Translations under genes and position numbers: made by a program
The notes under the pieces: model-generated
The model's database searches: none
What the model saw: the letters and a program-made list of their open reading frames with translations, nothing else
Told to the model about the DNA's origin: nothing
Shown here: piece by piece, positions 42,841-51,438 of the stretch
Numbering within the stretch: the stretch's first letter is position 1
Layout of the letters: every line of letters begins with the position of its first letter
Source of the DNA: an uncultured Oscillospiraceae bacterium
Lineage (GTDB): Bacteria; Bacillota; Clostridia; Oscillospirales; Oscillospiraceae
Direction: 5' to 3'
Assembly: GCA_944387845.1 (NCBI GenBank)
Contig: CALXGH010000067.1
Coordinates: 1-64,000 of the forward strand
Length of the DNA stretch: 64,000 bases

Positions 42841-45015
42841 TCAAAGGTGGAGAACTCTATCTTTAATCTCCTGAGTTCTGCCTTGATTCCAGAACTGGGT
42901 TCCGATATAACCGCAGGTACGACGGGCTACATTCATTTTATCCTGGTCTCTGTTGCCGCATTTTGGACACTGCCAGATGAGCTTGCCATCTTCTTCCACG
43001 ATCTCTATCTCACCATCCCAGCCGCAAACCTGACAGTAGTCGGATTTTGTATTGAGTTCAGCATACATAATATTGTCGTATATGAACTTCATAACCTGCA
43101 AAACTGCCGGAATATTATCTTGCATGTTGGGCACTTCAACGTAGCTAATTGCGCCGCCGGGGGAGAGGGCCTGGAATTTTGCCTCAAAGGCAAGCTTTGA
43201 AAAAGCATCGATCTGTTCTGAAACGTGGATATGATAGCTGTTTGTGATATATCCTTTGTCGTTTATGCCTCCCACTACACCAAACCGCTTCTGGAGACAT
43301 TTTGCGAATTTATAAGTGGTGCTCTCAAGTGGGGTGCCGTAAAGAGAGAAGTCAATATTGTGCATCTTTTTCCACTTGGCACAGGCATCATTCATATGCT
43401 GCATAACTGAAAGGGCAAAAGGTGTTGCAGATGGATCTGTGTGGCTCTTTCCTGTCATATATTTTACGCACTCGTAAAGGCCAGCGTAGCCAAGGGAAAT
43501 TGTGGAATATCCACCATAGAGAAGCTTGTCTATGGTTTCACCTTTTTCAAGTCTTGCCAGCGCACCATACTGCCATAAAATAGGCGCAGCGTCAGAGAGT
43601 GTACCTTTAAGTCTCTCGTGTCTGCAGAGAAGTGCTCTGTGGCAGAGCTCAAGGCGCTCATCAAAGATCTTCCAGAATTTTTCAAAATCACCGCCGGAAG
43701 ATAAAGCTACATCAGGAAGGTTTATTGTAACAACACCCTGATTAAAGCGGCCATAGTACTTCGGTTTGCCGTTTTCGTCCACATAAGGTGTAAGGAAACT
43801 ACGGCATCCCATGCATGTGTAGCAGTTGCCGTTCCCGTTTTTGTCCACCTTAAGCTCAAGCATCTTCTTTTCAGAGATATAGTCCGGAACCATGCGCCTT
43901 GCAGTGCACTTTGCTGCAAGCTCTGTAAGGTACCAGTATTTTGAGTCCTCGTGTATGTTATCTTCTTCAAGAACATATATAAGCTTCGGGAAAGCAGGAG
44001 TTATCCAGACGCCATCCTCATTTTTGACGCCCTGATAGCGCTGCTTCAAAACTTCCTCAATAATAAGAGCCAGATCCTCACGCTCTCTGCCTTCCTTAGC
44101 TTCGCCAAGATACATGAATACTGTAACAAATGGAGCCTGGCCGTTTGTTGTAAGTAAAGTTACCACCTGGTACTGTATTGTCTGGACGCCTTTTTCAATC
44201 TCCTCACGAAGGCGTTTTTCAACGATTTTCTGCTTCTGATCAGAAGAGAGTAAAACGCCTGTTTCAGCCATCTCTTTATCCAGGTTCCTTGCGATCTTTT
44301 CCCGGCTTATCTGTACAAATGGCGCAAGATGTGTAAGAGATATACTCTGACCGCCGTACTGGTTTGAGGCCACCTGGGCGATTATCTGGGTTGCGATATT
44401 GCAGGCGGTGGAAAAGCTGTGTGGCTTTTCAATCATTGTGCCGGATATTACCGTACCGTTCTGGAGCATGTCTTCCAGGTTTACAAGGTCGCAGTTGTGC
44501 ATGTGCTGGGCATAGTAGTCAGCGTCATGGAAGTGGATTATACCGGCTCTGTGTGCATCAACAATATCCTTCGGGAGAAGTATCCTCTCTGTTATGTCCC
44601 GGCTCACCTCGCCGGCCATATAATCCCTCTGGACGGAATTTACCGTGGGATTCTTATTGGAGTTTTCCTGCTTTGCCTCTTCATTGTTGCACTCGATAAG
44701 GGTGAGAATCTTATCATCAGTGGTGTTTGATTTTCTTATAAGGCTTCTTGTATAGCGGTAAGTGATGTACCTTTTGGCCACCTCGAAAGCGCCATGTGCC
44801 ATGATCTGGTTTTCAACAAGATCCTGTATCTCCTCAACACCCATGGCTCGTCCTGTCTTTATGCAGGAGAGCTCAACACTCTCAGCAATGCGCTGTATCT
44901 GCATTGGCGTCATTCTGGCAGCCTCATCGACTACATTATTCGCCTTGGTTACCGCGATTATTATTTTCGTTATGTCAAAATCGGCTTCCGCGCCGTTTCG
45001 TTTGATTATCTTCAT
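42841..45015 (-). CDS. nrdD: Anaerobic ribonucleoside-triphosphate reductase
   Basis: 724 residues; oxygen-sensitive class III reductase making dNTPs. An N-terminal ATP-cone (IIKRNGAEADFDITKIIIAVTKAN), HDADYYAQHMHNCDLVNL, a C-terminal zinc site CQVCGWDG...CPKCGNRD, and the glycyl-radical motif RRTCGYIGTQFWNQGR. The ATG at 45015 follows GGAGG by 7 bases. Its promoter carries NrdR-like boxes. Confidence 0.97.
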   Translation of the reverse strand: MKIIKRNGAEADFDITKIIIAVTKANNVVDEAARMTPMQIQRIAESVELSCIKTGRAMGVEEIQDLVENQIMAHGAFEVAKRYITYRYTRSLIRKSNTTDDKILTLIECNNEEAKQENSNKNPTVNSVQRDYMAGEVSRDITERILLPKDIVDAHRAGIIHFHDADYYAQHMHNCDLVNLEDMLQNGTVISGTMIEKPHSFSTACNIATQIIAQVASNQYGGQSISLTHLAPFVQISREKIARNLDKEMAETGVLLSSDQKQKIVEKRLREEIEKGVQTIQYQVVTLLTTNGQAPFVTVFMYLGEAKEGREREDLALIIEEVLKQRYQGVKNEDGVWITPAFPKLIYVLEEDNIHEDSKYWYLTELAAKCTARRMVPDYISEKKMLELKVDKNGNGNCYTCMGCRSFLTPYVDENGKPKYYGRFNQGVVTINLPDVALSSGGDFEKFWKIFDERLELCHRALLCRHERLKGTLSDAAPILWQYGALARLEKGETIDKLLYGGYSTISLGYAGLYECVKYMTGKSHTDPSATPFALSVMQHMNDACAKWKKMHNIDFSLYGTPLESTTYKFAKCLQKRFGVVGGINDKGYITNSYHIHVSEQIDAFSKLAFEAKFQALSPGGAISYVEVPNMQDNIPAVLQVMKFIYDNIMYAELNTKSDYCQVCGWDGEIEIVEEDGKLIWQCPKCGNRDQDKMNVARRTCGYIGTQFWNQGRTQEIKDRVLHL

Positions 45016-45063
45016 CTTTTCTCCTCCCATTGTAAAAGCAAAACCTTACAATGTCTCCTTCTC

Positions 45064-45120
45064 TCAGTACATTTTGTAGTTCCATTGTGAAATGATACAC
45101 TATATTTTGTGGTTTTGCAA
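45064..45120 (-). promoter_or_regulatory. nrdD promoter with NrdR-like boxes
   Basis: TTGCAA (45120-45115), 17-bp spacer, TATCAT (45097-45092). An NrdR-type box ACACTATATTTTGTGG (45097-45112) fills the spacer. A second, weaker box TCAGTACATTTTGTAG (45064-45079; 12 of 16 identical) lies 33 bp away, about the three-turn spacing usual for NrdR pairs. Confidence 0.78.
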
Positions 45121-45234
45121 GATGTAAAAAGTGCGGTTTTATAATTTTCAGTATATTATGAAAAGTAAGACACTATTTTTGTACAAATATGTACATCTTT
45201 TGTGGAAAGTATGGAAAAATTTTTGTCAAGCAGT

Positions 45235-45269
45235 AAAAAAGGAAAGCACATTTAGTGCTTTCCTTTTTA
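45235..45269 (-). terminator. Terminator of the serine operon
   Basis: 15-bp stem AAAAAAGGAAAGCAC / GTGCTTTCCTTTTT with a 5-base loop, downstream of the DUF1015 gene. Confidence 0.88.
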
Positions 45270-45295
45270 ATGGCCGGAAGTGAGGAGACCGGCCC

Positions 45296-46540
45296 TCAGT
45301 CGTCAAGTGAGTGGATGAGCAGTCCGCTGCGAAGCTTTGGCTCAAACCAGGTAGATTTGGGAGGCATTATCTTATCCTCGTCGGCAACAGCAAAAAGCTG
45401 AGCCATAGTTGTTGGATACATTGCAAATGCTACTTTCATCTCACCGCTGTCAACTCTCGCCTCAAGCTCGCCGAGACCACGGATACCGCCAACAAAATCT
45501 ATTCGCTTGTCTGTGCGGATATCGCCTATACCCAGGATTGGTGTTAAAAGTCTATCCTGAAGGACTGAAACATCAAGGCCCTTGATACAGTCGTCGCTGA
45601 TCATCTCTTTTGGTACGATTGTGTACCACTTGCCACCAAGATACATACCGAATGTGCCTGGCACTTTTGGTTTGGCGGCTTCCTTATTATCTCTGTCATT
45701 TACTGTAAAGGTGTGCTTGAGAGTGTTTAAGAAGGCGTCCTCAGTTAAACCGTTCAGGTCTTTTACTACTCTGTTATAATCCATGATAGCAAGCTCATCG
45801 TCAGGGAACAGGACAGAGAGATAGAAATTATAACCTTCTTTACCTGTATGGTGGGGATTTGCGGCCCTACGCATAGCGGCAACTTTGGCAGCAGACGCGT
45901 TTCTGTGATGGCCATCAGCAATATAGAGATTTGGCACTTTTTTAAATGCTTTTATAAGAGCATTTATTGTCTTGTCGTCGTCTATCTTCCAAACGGTATG
46001 GCCAATTCCGTCCTCAGACACGAAATCATAAATTGGCACAGTCTGTTTGACCCCGTCAATAAGCTGGCGAATTTCATCTTCATCCCGGTAAGCCAAAAAG
46101 ATAGGACCTGTGTGGGCGTTTGTTATGTTTACATGGTTTATTCTGTCCTGCTCTTTATCGGCGCGAGTCAGCTCATGTTTTTTTATAATGCCTTTTTCAT
46201 ATTCCTCAACGCTTGCTGTAACGGCAAGACCAGTCTGGGCTCTGCCATTCATGACAAGACGATAGAGGTAAAAGCAGGGCTTTGCATCCTGAACAAACTG
46301 TCCGTCGGCTATCATATTATTTAAGGTGTCCCTGGCCTTTTCATAAACCTCGGGGGCATAGGGATCTATACCTTCTGGAAGGTCTATCTCCGCTCTGTCA
46401 ATGTGAAGGAAGGAATAGGGGTTATCCTTTACCATTTCACGGGCCTCTTCCGTATTCATTACATCGTAGGGAAGGGCGGCTATTTTGTCGGCAAGATCGT
46501 CTGCCGGTCTTATTGCTTTAAAGGGTCTGATAGTTGCCAT
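45296..46540 (-). CDS. DUF1015 family protein
   Basis: 414 residues. The family start MATIRPFKAIRPADDLADKIAALPYDVMN and the internal HHRNASAAKVAA (in YIADGHHRNAS) identify DUF1015, often annotated as a possible SerB-like or HipA-unrelated enzyme without proof. Its start codon overlaps the serA stop, and it shares the serine T-box transcript, so a role in serine metabolism is likely. No conventional phosphoserine phosphatase is seen in the operon; DUF1015 filling that step is a guess. Confidence 0.9.
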   Translation of the reverse strand: MATIRPFKAIRPADDLADKIAALPYDVMNTEEAREMVKDNPYSFLHIDRAEIDLPEGIDPYAPEVYEKARDTLNNMIADGQFVQDAKPCFYLYRLVMNGRAQTGLAVTASVEEYEKGIIKKHELTRADKEQDRINHVNITNAHTGPIFLAYRDEDEIRQLIDGVKQTVPIYDFVSEDGIGHTVWKIDDDKTINALIKAFKKVPNLYIADGHHRNASAAKVAAMRRAANPHHTGKEGYNFYLSVLFPDDELAIMDYNRVVKDLNGLTEDAFLNTLKHTFTVNDRDNKEAAKPKVPGTFGMYLGGKWYTIVPKEMISDDCIKGLDVSVLQDRLLTPILGIGDIRTDKRIDFVGGIRGLGELEARVDSGEMKVAFAMYPTTMAQLFAVADEDKIMPPKSTWFEPKLRSGLLIHSLDD

Positions 46541-47721
46541 TATTTGGTTTCCTTTCCTTCCTGGACGATTCTTACCTTAACGATACCGTCAACGGCCTGT
46601 AAATCTTTTACAAGTTCTTTTTCCATTCCGTTGAAGGAGTCCACATCGATAAGTGTGTACGCCCAGTTACCGCGGCTCTTGTTTATCATATTATCGATAT
46701 TTATATGCTCTTTGGCAAATATAGCTGTTATAGAGCCAATCATGTTGGGGATGTTCTTGTTGATTATGGCCATTCTTGCTTTTCCAGTGTAAGGAACACA
46801 GCAGTCAGGGAAGTTTACAGAGTGGAGGATATTACCATAGAGGATATAGTCTCTCAGCTCGTTTGCGGCCATTATAGCGCAATTTTCTTCACTCTCAGGT
46901 GTGGAAGCGCCAAGATGAGGTGTGGCGATGACGTTGTCGAGTCCATCAAAAGTGGCGTCTGGGAAGTCGGAAGTGTATGCTGCGACTTTGCCTTTTACAA
47001 GAGCGTCTCTCATGGCTTTTGCGTCCACAAGTTCACTGCGCGCGAAGTTTACTATTCTTATACCGTCTTTGCACTTTTCAAGGAGATCGGCGTTAATAAA
47101 GTTTTCTGTGTCCTTATTTACAGGAATGTGTATTGTGAGATAGTCGCATTTTGCAACAAGATTATTTATGTCTGTCTCTCGCTCGGCTCTTCTTGAAAGG
47201 TGCCAGGCTGCGTCTATCTGCAAAAATGGGTCGTAACCAATAACTTCCATGCCAAGGTCAAGAGCGGCATTTGCCACCATTACGCCTATGGCGCCGAGAC
47301 CTATAACGCCTAAAGTTTTGCCGTAAAGCTCAGGGCCTACGAAATTCTTCTTGCCCTTTTCAACCTGAGCGGTAATATCACCTTCAAGTGTCTTTGCCCA
47401 GATGATACCCTGAGCCACTTTCCTTGAGGAGAGTACAAGACCAGCAAGGGTCAGTTCTTTAACGGCATTTGCGTTAGCGCCTGGGGAATTGAAAACAACT
47501 ATGCCGTTTTCAGTGCATCTGTCGATTGGGATGTTATTTGTGCCGGCGCCTGCTCTGGCGATTGCCAGTAAATTGTCGCCAAACTGCATGTCGTGCATTT
47601 TTGCGCTTCTGACTATGATGCCGTCCGGATTGTCGCATTCCTTAGTGCATGCAAAGGTATCTTCTGGAAGCCTCTGTAAACCAAGAGGCGAAATTTCATT
47701 TAAAGTTAGAATATTATACAT
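46540..47721 (-). CDS. serA: D-3-phosphoglycerate dehydrogenase
   Basis: 393 residues. First step of serine synthesis. NAD-binding GLGAIGVMVANAALDLGMEVIGYDP, substrate region RSAKMHDMQFG and AGAGTNNIP, catalytic RSELVDAKAM and HLGASTPESEENCA, and a C-terminal ACT domain (NIPNMIGSITAIFAKEHINIDNMIN) for feedback or oligomerisation. This is the shorter, ACT-only type. It is between serC and the DUF1015 gene. Confidence 0.96.
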   Translation of the reverse strand: MYNILTLNEISPLGLQRLPEDTFACTKECDNPDGIIVRSAKMHDMQFGDNLLAIARAGAGTNNIPIDRCTENGIVVFNSPGANANAVKELTLAGLVLSSRKVAQGIIWAKTLEGDITAQVEKGKKNFVGPELYGKTLGVIGLGAIGVMVANAALDLGMEVIGYDPFLQIDAAWHLSRRAERETDINNLVAKCDYLTIHIPVNKDTENFINADLLEKCKDGIRIVNFARSELVDAKAMRDALVKGKVAAYTSDFPDATFDGLDNVIATPHLGASTPESEENCAIMAANELRDYILYGNILHSVNFPDCCVPYTGKARMAIINKNIPNMIGSITAIFAKEHINIDNMINKSRGNWAYTLIDVDSFNGMEKELVKDLQAVDGIVKVRIVQEGKETK

Positions 47722-47733
47722 TTTAAATCACCT

Positions 47734-48822
47734 TTATTTGTTTTTTACCTGGAAATCTTTCATGAATTCAACGAGTTTTGTAACACCTTCCATTGGCATT
47801 GCATTGTACATGCTGGCTCTCATACCGCCAACTGTTCTGTGGCCCTTAATGTTTACAAAGCCAGCCGCCTCAGCCTCTTTGATAAACTGAGCGTCCAGTT
47901 CTTTTGTGGGGAGAACGAAAGGAGCGTTCATAAGGGAGCGGTCTTCAGGAACGACAGTTCCACGGAAGAAATCGGATTCGTCGAGGAAATCGTAGAGGAT
48001 CTTGCATTTTTCCTCGTTTATTTTCTGCATAGCCTCAACGCCACCAAGCTTCTTTACCCATTTGAACACAAGACCAGCAAAGTAGATGCCGTATGTTGGA
48101 GGTGTGTTGTAAAGGGAATTGTTTTTGACGTGAATATCATAGTTTAGCATTGTAGGCGTGATATCCATTGCGTGGCCCAAAAGGTCTTTGCGGATGATTA
48201 CGACAGTAACGCCTGCGGGGCCGAGGTTTTTCTGAGCGCCGGCGAAGAGAAGTCCGAACTTTGTAACGTCTACCTTCTCACCTAAGATGCAGGAAGAGAT
48301 ATCGGTAACCAGAGGAACATCACCGGTGTCAGGAATTTTATCCTCGATATAGTGGGTTCCGTAAATTGTGTTATTGTATGTGATGTAGGCGTAATCAGCC
48401 TCAGGATCAAAGTCTTCTTTTTTTGTTTTCGGGATATATGTGTAGATTTTTTCCTCAGAGGAAGCGACTGCTCTTACTTTACCGTAGCGGCCCGCTTCTT
48501 CCATAGCTTTCTTTGCCCACTGGCCTGTTTTGATAAAGTCGGCCTTCATGGATTTGTGGAAGAGGTTCAGAGGGATCATAGCGAACTGTGTGGAGCCGCC
48601 GCCCTGTACGAAGATTATCTCGTAGTCATCAGGAATGTTCATGAGTTCTTTAAGATCTTTCTTAGCTTCGTTGAGTATATCCTCAAAATCTTTGGATCTG
48701 TGGCTCATTTCCATTACGGACATGCCTGTATTACCATAGCAGACAAACTCTTTCTGTGCCTGCTCTAAAACTTCCAGAGGAAGCATCGAAGGACCTGCTG
48801 AAAAATTATAAACTCTGTTCAT
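47734..48822 (-). CDS. serC: Phosphoserine aminotransferase
   Basis: 362 residues; a PLP enzyme making phosphoserine from 3-phosphohydroxypyruvate. NFSAGPSMLPLEVLEQAQKEF, MEMSHRSKDFEDIL, FVQGGGSTQFAMIPLNL, DISSCILGEKVDV and GLLFAGAQKNLGPAG (PLP Lys) are all typical. The ATG at 48822 follows GGAGG by 8 bases. First gene after the serine T-box. Confidence 0.97.
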   Translation of the reverse strand: MNRVYNFSAGPSMLPLEVLEQAQKEFVCYGNTGMSVMEMSHRSKDFEDILNEAKKDLKELMNIPDDYEIIFVQGGGSTQFAMIPLNLFHKSMKADFIKTGQWAKKAMEEAGRYGKVRAVASSEEKIYTYIPKTKKEDFDPEADYAYITYNNTIYGTHYIEDKIPDTGDVPLVTDISSCILGEKVDVTKFGLLFAGAQKNLGPAGVTVVIIRKDLLGHAMDITPTMLNYDIHVKNNSLYNTPPTYGIYFAGLVFKWVKKLGGVEAMQKINEEKCKILYDFLDESDFFRGTVVPEDRSLMNAPFVLPTKELDAQFIKEAEAAGFVNIKGHRTVGGMRASMYNAMPMEGVTKLVEFMKDFQVKNK

Positions 48823-48869
48823 TTTACAAACCTCCATTTTTATATAAACAAAAATTTTTAACTAAAATA

Positions 48870-49142
48870 AAAAAACTCCCGTCCCCAAATAGGGACGAGA
48901 GATATCTTACCCGTGTTGCCACCCAAATTGCATCCGTCCATCAACGAATACCACTTTTGTACGCTATAAAGGGCGTTCCCTTCCGACTCATCGTCGGCCG
49001 CTAACAAGTGGAACTGACATCAACTACCTCTCCGGCTTGCACCTAACCGCCGTCTCTCTGTACAGGGAATTGAACAGATTCTTGTATCATTGCTGTTTAA
49101 ACTATTTGCCGTCATTATATCAGCCTGTTTTTGCGATTGCAA
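48870..49142 (-). promoter_or_regulatory. Serine T-box riboswitch leader with promoter
   Basis: - strand promoter TTGCAA (49142-49137), 17-bp spacer, TATAAT (49119-49114). The leader contains a Stem I distal region, a specifier region GUUCCACUUGUUAGC aligned with the tyrosine T-box, giving UCC (Ser, 49012-49010) followed by a purine. The T-box core GGTGGCAACACGGG is at 48923-48910, and the terminator stem (48876-48901) ends in T's. It controls serC-serA-DUF1015 in response to uncharged tRNA-Ser. Confidence 0.92.
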
Positions 49143-49220
49143 GTAAAAATATTATTTTTGTGAAATTTACCAACGGCTGGCAGAGAAGATAAGCTGTTTT
49201 TTAGACATTTTGAAGACTAA

Positions 49221-49317
49221 AGGCAGCTTTTAAAGTAAGCAAGATATTGGAAAACCCAATGTAGATGGGAAAAAGACGTCAAAGAAGATTTACTTATAAA
49301 GCTGCCTCTGATATAAT
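49221..49317 (+). repeat. Long imperfect inverted repeat overlapping a promoter
   Basis: AGGCAGCTTT (49221-49230) and AAAGCTGCCT (49298-49307) pair perfectly; after a 2-bp mismatch, AAGTAA (49233-49238) pairs with TTACTT (49290-49295). A small internal hairpin ATTGG/CCAAT lies between. The downstream arm sits between a -35 TTTACT (49289-49294) and a -10 TATAAT (49312-49317) with a 17-bp spacer, reading toward the unknown gene at 49343. It could be a pair of regulator sites or a structured RNA. Confidence 0.65.
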
Positions 49318-49342
49318 TTCCAGGTGATAGGAGCTGATTATT

Positions 49343-49759
49343 TTGCTTATTATAAGACGGATAATGGATAAAGAGCTTCAGAAGCGGCTTTGCGAAATGT
49401 GCGGCGTGGAATATGATATGCGGTATTACGGATACATGGCCGCTGAAGGCAATGCAGAAGATGGAAAGATGGTTATTGACAGCTTTATAGGCATTCTCCA
49501 GTTTACCATGGACAGCGGGGGAGGGTACATACACGACCTTAAAAATGTGTCTGGCGTTGACGATGAGGAAGCGCTTTTTATAATGACCAGAGCTGTTATG
49601 GACTATCTCTATACTGGCGAGATGCCAATGGTTTACATGGATGAGGACGTCTGCAGCGCCGCTCTCATGTATGATATGGGGTTTAGAAAAAATGAGCATG
49701 GAGAATATTTCATTGACCTTGACAAGTTCTTTGAAGAGCCATGTAAATACGGAAAATGA
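49343..49759 (+). CDS. Hypothetical protein, unrecognised
   Basis: 138 residues, soluble and acidic. It starts LIIRRIMDKELQKRLCEMCG, with a middle segment VDDEEALFIMTRAVMDYLYTGEM and a C-terminal YDMGFRKNEHGEYFIDLDKFF. The RRI...GF layout faintly recalls degenerate GNAT-like proteins, but no acetyl-CoA loop is visible. The start is TTG at 49343 with GGAG upstream. It is alone between the serine T-box promoter and thiT, with its own promoter and terminator. Confidence 0.75.
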   Translation: MLIIRRIMDKELQKRLCEMCGVEYDMRYYGYMAAEGNAEDGKMVIDSFIGILQFTMDSGGGYIHDLKNVSGVDDEEALFIMTRAVMDYLYTGEMPMVYMDEDVCSAALMYDMGFRKNEHGEYFIDLDKFFEEPCKYGK

Positions 49760-49761
49760 TA

Positions 49762-49795
49762 AAAAACCCGCCTGCACTGCAGGCGGGTTTTTGCG
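49762..49795. terminator. Bidirectional terminator
   Basis: Stem AAAAACCCGCCTGCA / TGCAGGCGGGTTTTT, almost no loop excess; ends the unknown gene (+) and thiT (-). Confidence 0.88.
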
Positions 49796-49798
49796 TTT

Positions 49799-50353
49799 TT
49801 ACATTTTTTCTCCCAAAAGCTGCCGCATCGGCTTTCTTATCAGAATTATTATAATAAAGACAAGAATCATATCAGGCAGCATGTAAGATCCATTGTAAAT
49901 TGCGGAATAAAACCATTCGTTCACCATCTTGAGACCGAGGAACGTCTCCGGCATATACTGACCCCAAACTGTGGCGCCAACTATAAAATGTGCCATAAAT
50001 CTCAAAACGCCGCCAATAAGTATACCCCATGACATTCTGTTTTTAGGCAGAGTGTGGGCGATGCCTGAGCCGAAGCCCAGCATTGTGTAGGCGATAAGGT
50101 AGTCGGCCACCATAGTTGTCCAGTCAATGGCAATACCTTTACCCAGGAAATACTGGAGCATACCATATACGAAGCCGCAGACGGTACCCCATCCCATACC
50201 GTATCCAGCGCCGATTATTACTATTGGCAGCATGGCTATGTCAATTGAGCCGCCGTTTGGAAACTCGTATAGTACGATATAACTCAGAAGCTGAGCTATA
50301 GCAATAAGTACGCCGCAAGTACACAGGATCCTGATTTTACTTTGATTTTCCAT
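49799..50353 (-). CDS. thiT: Energy-coupled thiamine transporter ThiT
   Basis: 184 residues with about six membrane helices. It matches ThiT S-components of ECF transporters: PNGGSIDIAMLPIVIIGAGYGMGWGTVCGFVYGMLQ, a thiamine-contact region IAIDWTTMVADYLIAYTMLGFG, and VWGQYMPETF...NEWFYSAIYNGSYMLPD. It binds thiamine and uses a shared ECF module not in this window. The ATG at 50353 follows GGAGG. It is preceded by a TPP riboswitch. Confidence 0.94.
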   Translation of the reverse strand: MENQSKIRILCTCGVLIAIAQLLSYIVLYEFPNGGSIDIAMLPIVIIGAGYGMGWGTVCGFVYGMLQYFLGKGIAIDWTTMVADYLIAYTMLGFGSGIAHTLPKNRMSWGILIGGVLRFMAHFIVGATVWGQYMPETFLGLKMVNEWFYSAIYNGSYMLPDMILVFIIIILIRKPMRQLLGEKM

Positions 50354-50399
50354 AATTGATTGTACCTCCAAAAAAACTTGAATTGAAAGTACGGAAGGC

Positions 50400-50422
50400 A
50401 AAAAACACCGCTTATGCGGAAC
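50400..50422 (-). terminator. Expression-platform terminator of the TPP riboswitch
   Basis: CCGC-ATAA-GCGG hairpin followed on the - strand by GTTTTTTG, between the aptamer and thiT. Confidence 0.7.
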
Positions 50423-50463
50423 GCACAAACGGTATCGAGCACCGAAAACAAAAGCTTTCAGCC

Positions 50464-50551
50464 AAATCCCTCCGCCGGCATTATCCGGATCAGGTCAAAG
50501 GGTCAGAGCGGCAATACGCTCAATCTCAGCCGGCTTGCACCAGCCCCCCTT
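50464..50551 (-). promoter_or_regulatory. TPP (THI element) riboswitch
   Basis: On the - strand the sequence contains the conserved aptamer blocks CUGAGA (within GCCGGCUGAGAUUGAGC), ACCCUUUGACCUGAUCCGG, AUAAUGCCGGCG and GAGGGA, in the right order and spacing. Thiamine pyrophosphate binding should favour the downstream terminator and shut off thiT. Confidence 0.95.
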
Positions 50552-50632
50552 ATTCACTTCCAAAAAAGAATAGCACAAATGTACTTTTTAGTCAAGAAAA
50601 AAAGGAAGTAGTCGAAAAACATGTTATGTAAA

Positions 50633-51226
50633 CTACACTTCTGGGAAAAACTGATCTTTTATATCCCCAAATGACACAGGTTCCGAAATTTCCTCTCCAT
50701 GCTCTCCAAGAACTTTTTCATACCAGTAAAGGTCATACCATCTGCCAAACTTATAGCCGCATTTCGGGAAGGAGGCCACATGGTGAAAACCCATGTGCTC
50801 ATGAAATTTTATACTGCCATCGGTGAGATATTCATCGTATTTTTCGGCGCCGGCGATACTGGCATATATACTGAGAAAATGCTGTGCCTTCAGTATTTGC
50901 TCCATCTTATCATAAAGGAGTCTGCCTGTGCCTTCGCCACGATGCTCCATGTCCAGATATATGCTTATCTCCACCTCCCACCGGAAAGCATCCCGCACAT
51001 GGAAGGGTACAGCATAGCAGTATCCGACTACCTTATCTTCGCTGACTGCCACAATATATGGGAAAAACGGTAAAGTGTTCGATATTCTGGCCTGAAACTC
51101 CTCAAGGGAGGGGATATGGCACTCAAATGTTATGGCTGTCTTTTCAATGTATGGTGTATATATGTCAAGTATAGCCCGGGCGTCGGAGACATCGGCGACA
51201 CGGAGTTTTACAGCAGTTTTGTTCAT
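50633..51226 (-). CDS. GNAT acetyltransferase, phosphinothricin acetyltransferase-like
   Basis: 197 residues. The PAT/YwnH-like N-terminus LRVADVSDARAILDIYTPYIEKTAITFE, acetyl-CoA motif VEISIYLDMEHRGEGTGRLLYDKM, and FHEHMGFHHVASFPKCGYKFGRWYDLYWYEK are all present. Members acetylate phosphinothricin, methionine sulfoximine or related amino acids; the natural substrate here is unknown. It has a 35-residue C-terminal extension after the usual end. Monocistronic. Confidence 0.92.
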   Translation of the reverse strand: MNKTAVKLRVADVSDARAILDIYTPYIEKTAITFECHIPSLEEFQARISNTLPFFPYIVAVSEDKVVGYCYAVPFHVRDAFRWEVEISIYLDMEHRGEGTGRLLYDKMEQILKAQHFLSIYASIAGAEKYDEYLTDGSIKFHEHMGFHHVASFPKCGYKFGRWYDLYWYEKVLGEHGEEISEPVSFGDIKDQFFPEV

Positions 51227-51438
51227 ATGTTTCTCCTTAAAGCCAGTTAAATATTGTTACAGTATGCATTTGAAAATGAGTATATCACAACGCAGATATA
51301 TTTTCAAAATGTTTAAAATAAGAGTTACAAACTGACTACAATTATTACAATTAAAAAAGGTATGTTCAAAAGGTTGACGATAGGAAGAAATTTCTTTATT
51401 ATTGAACTATCGAAAGATTTTATGGGGAGGATCTGCCA

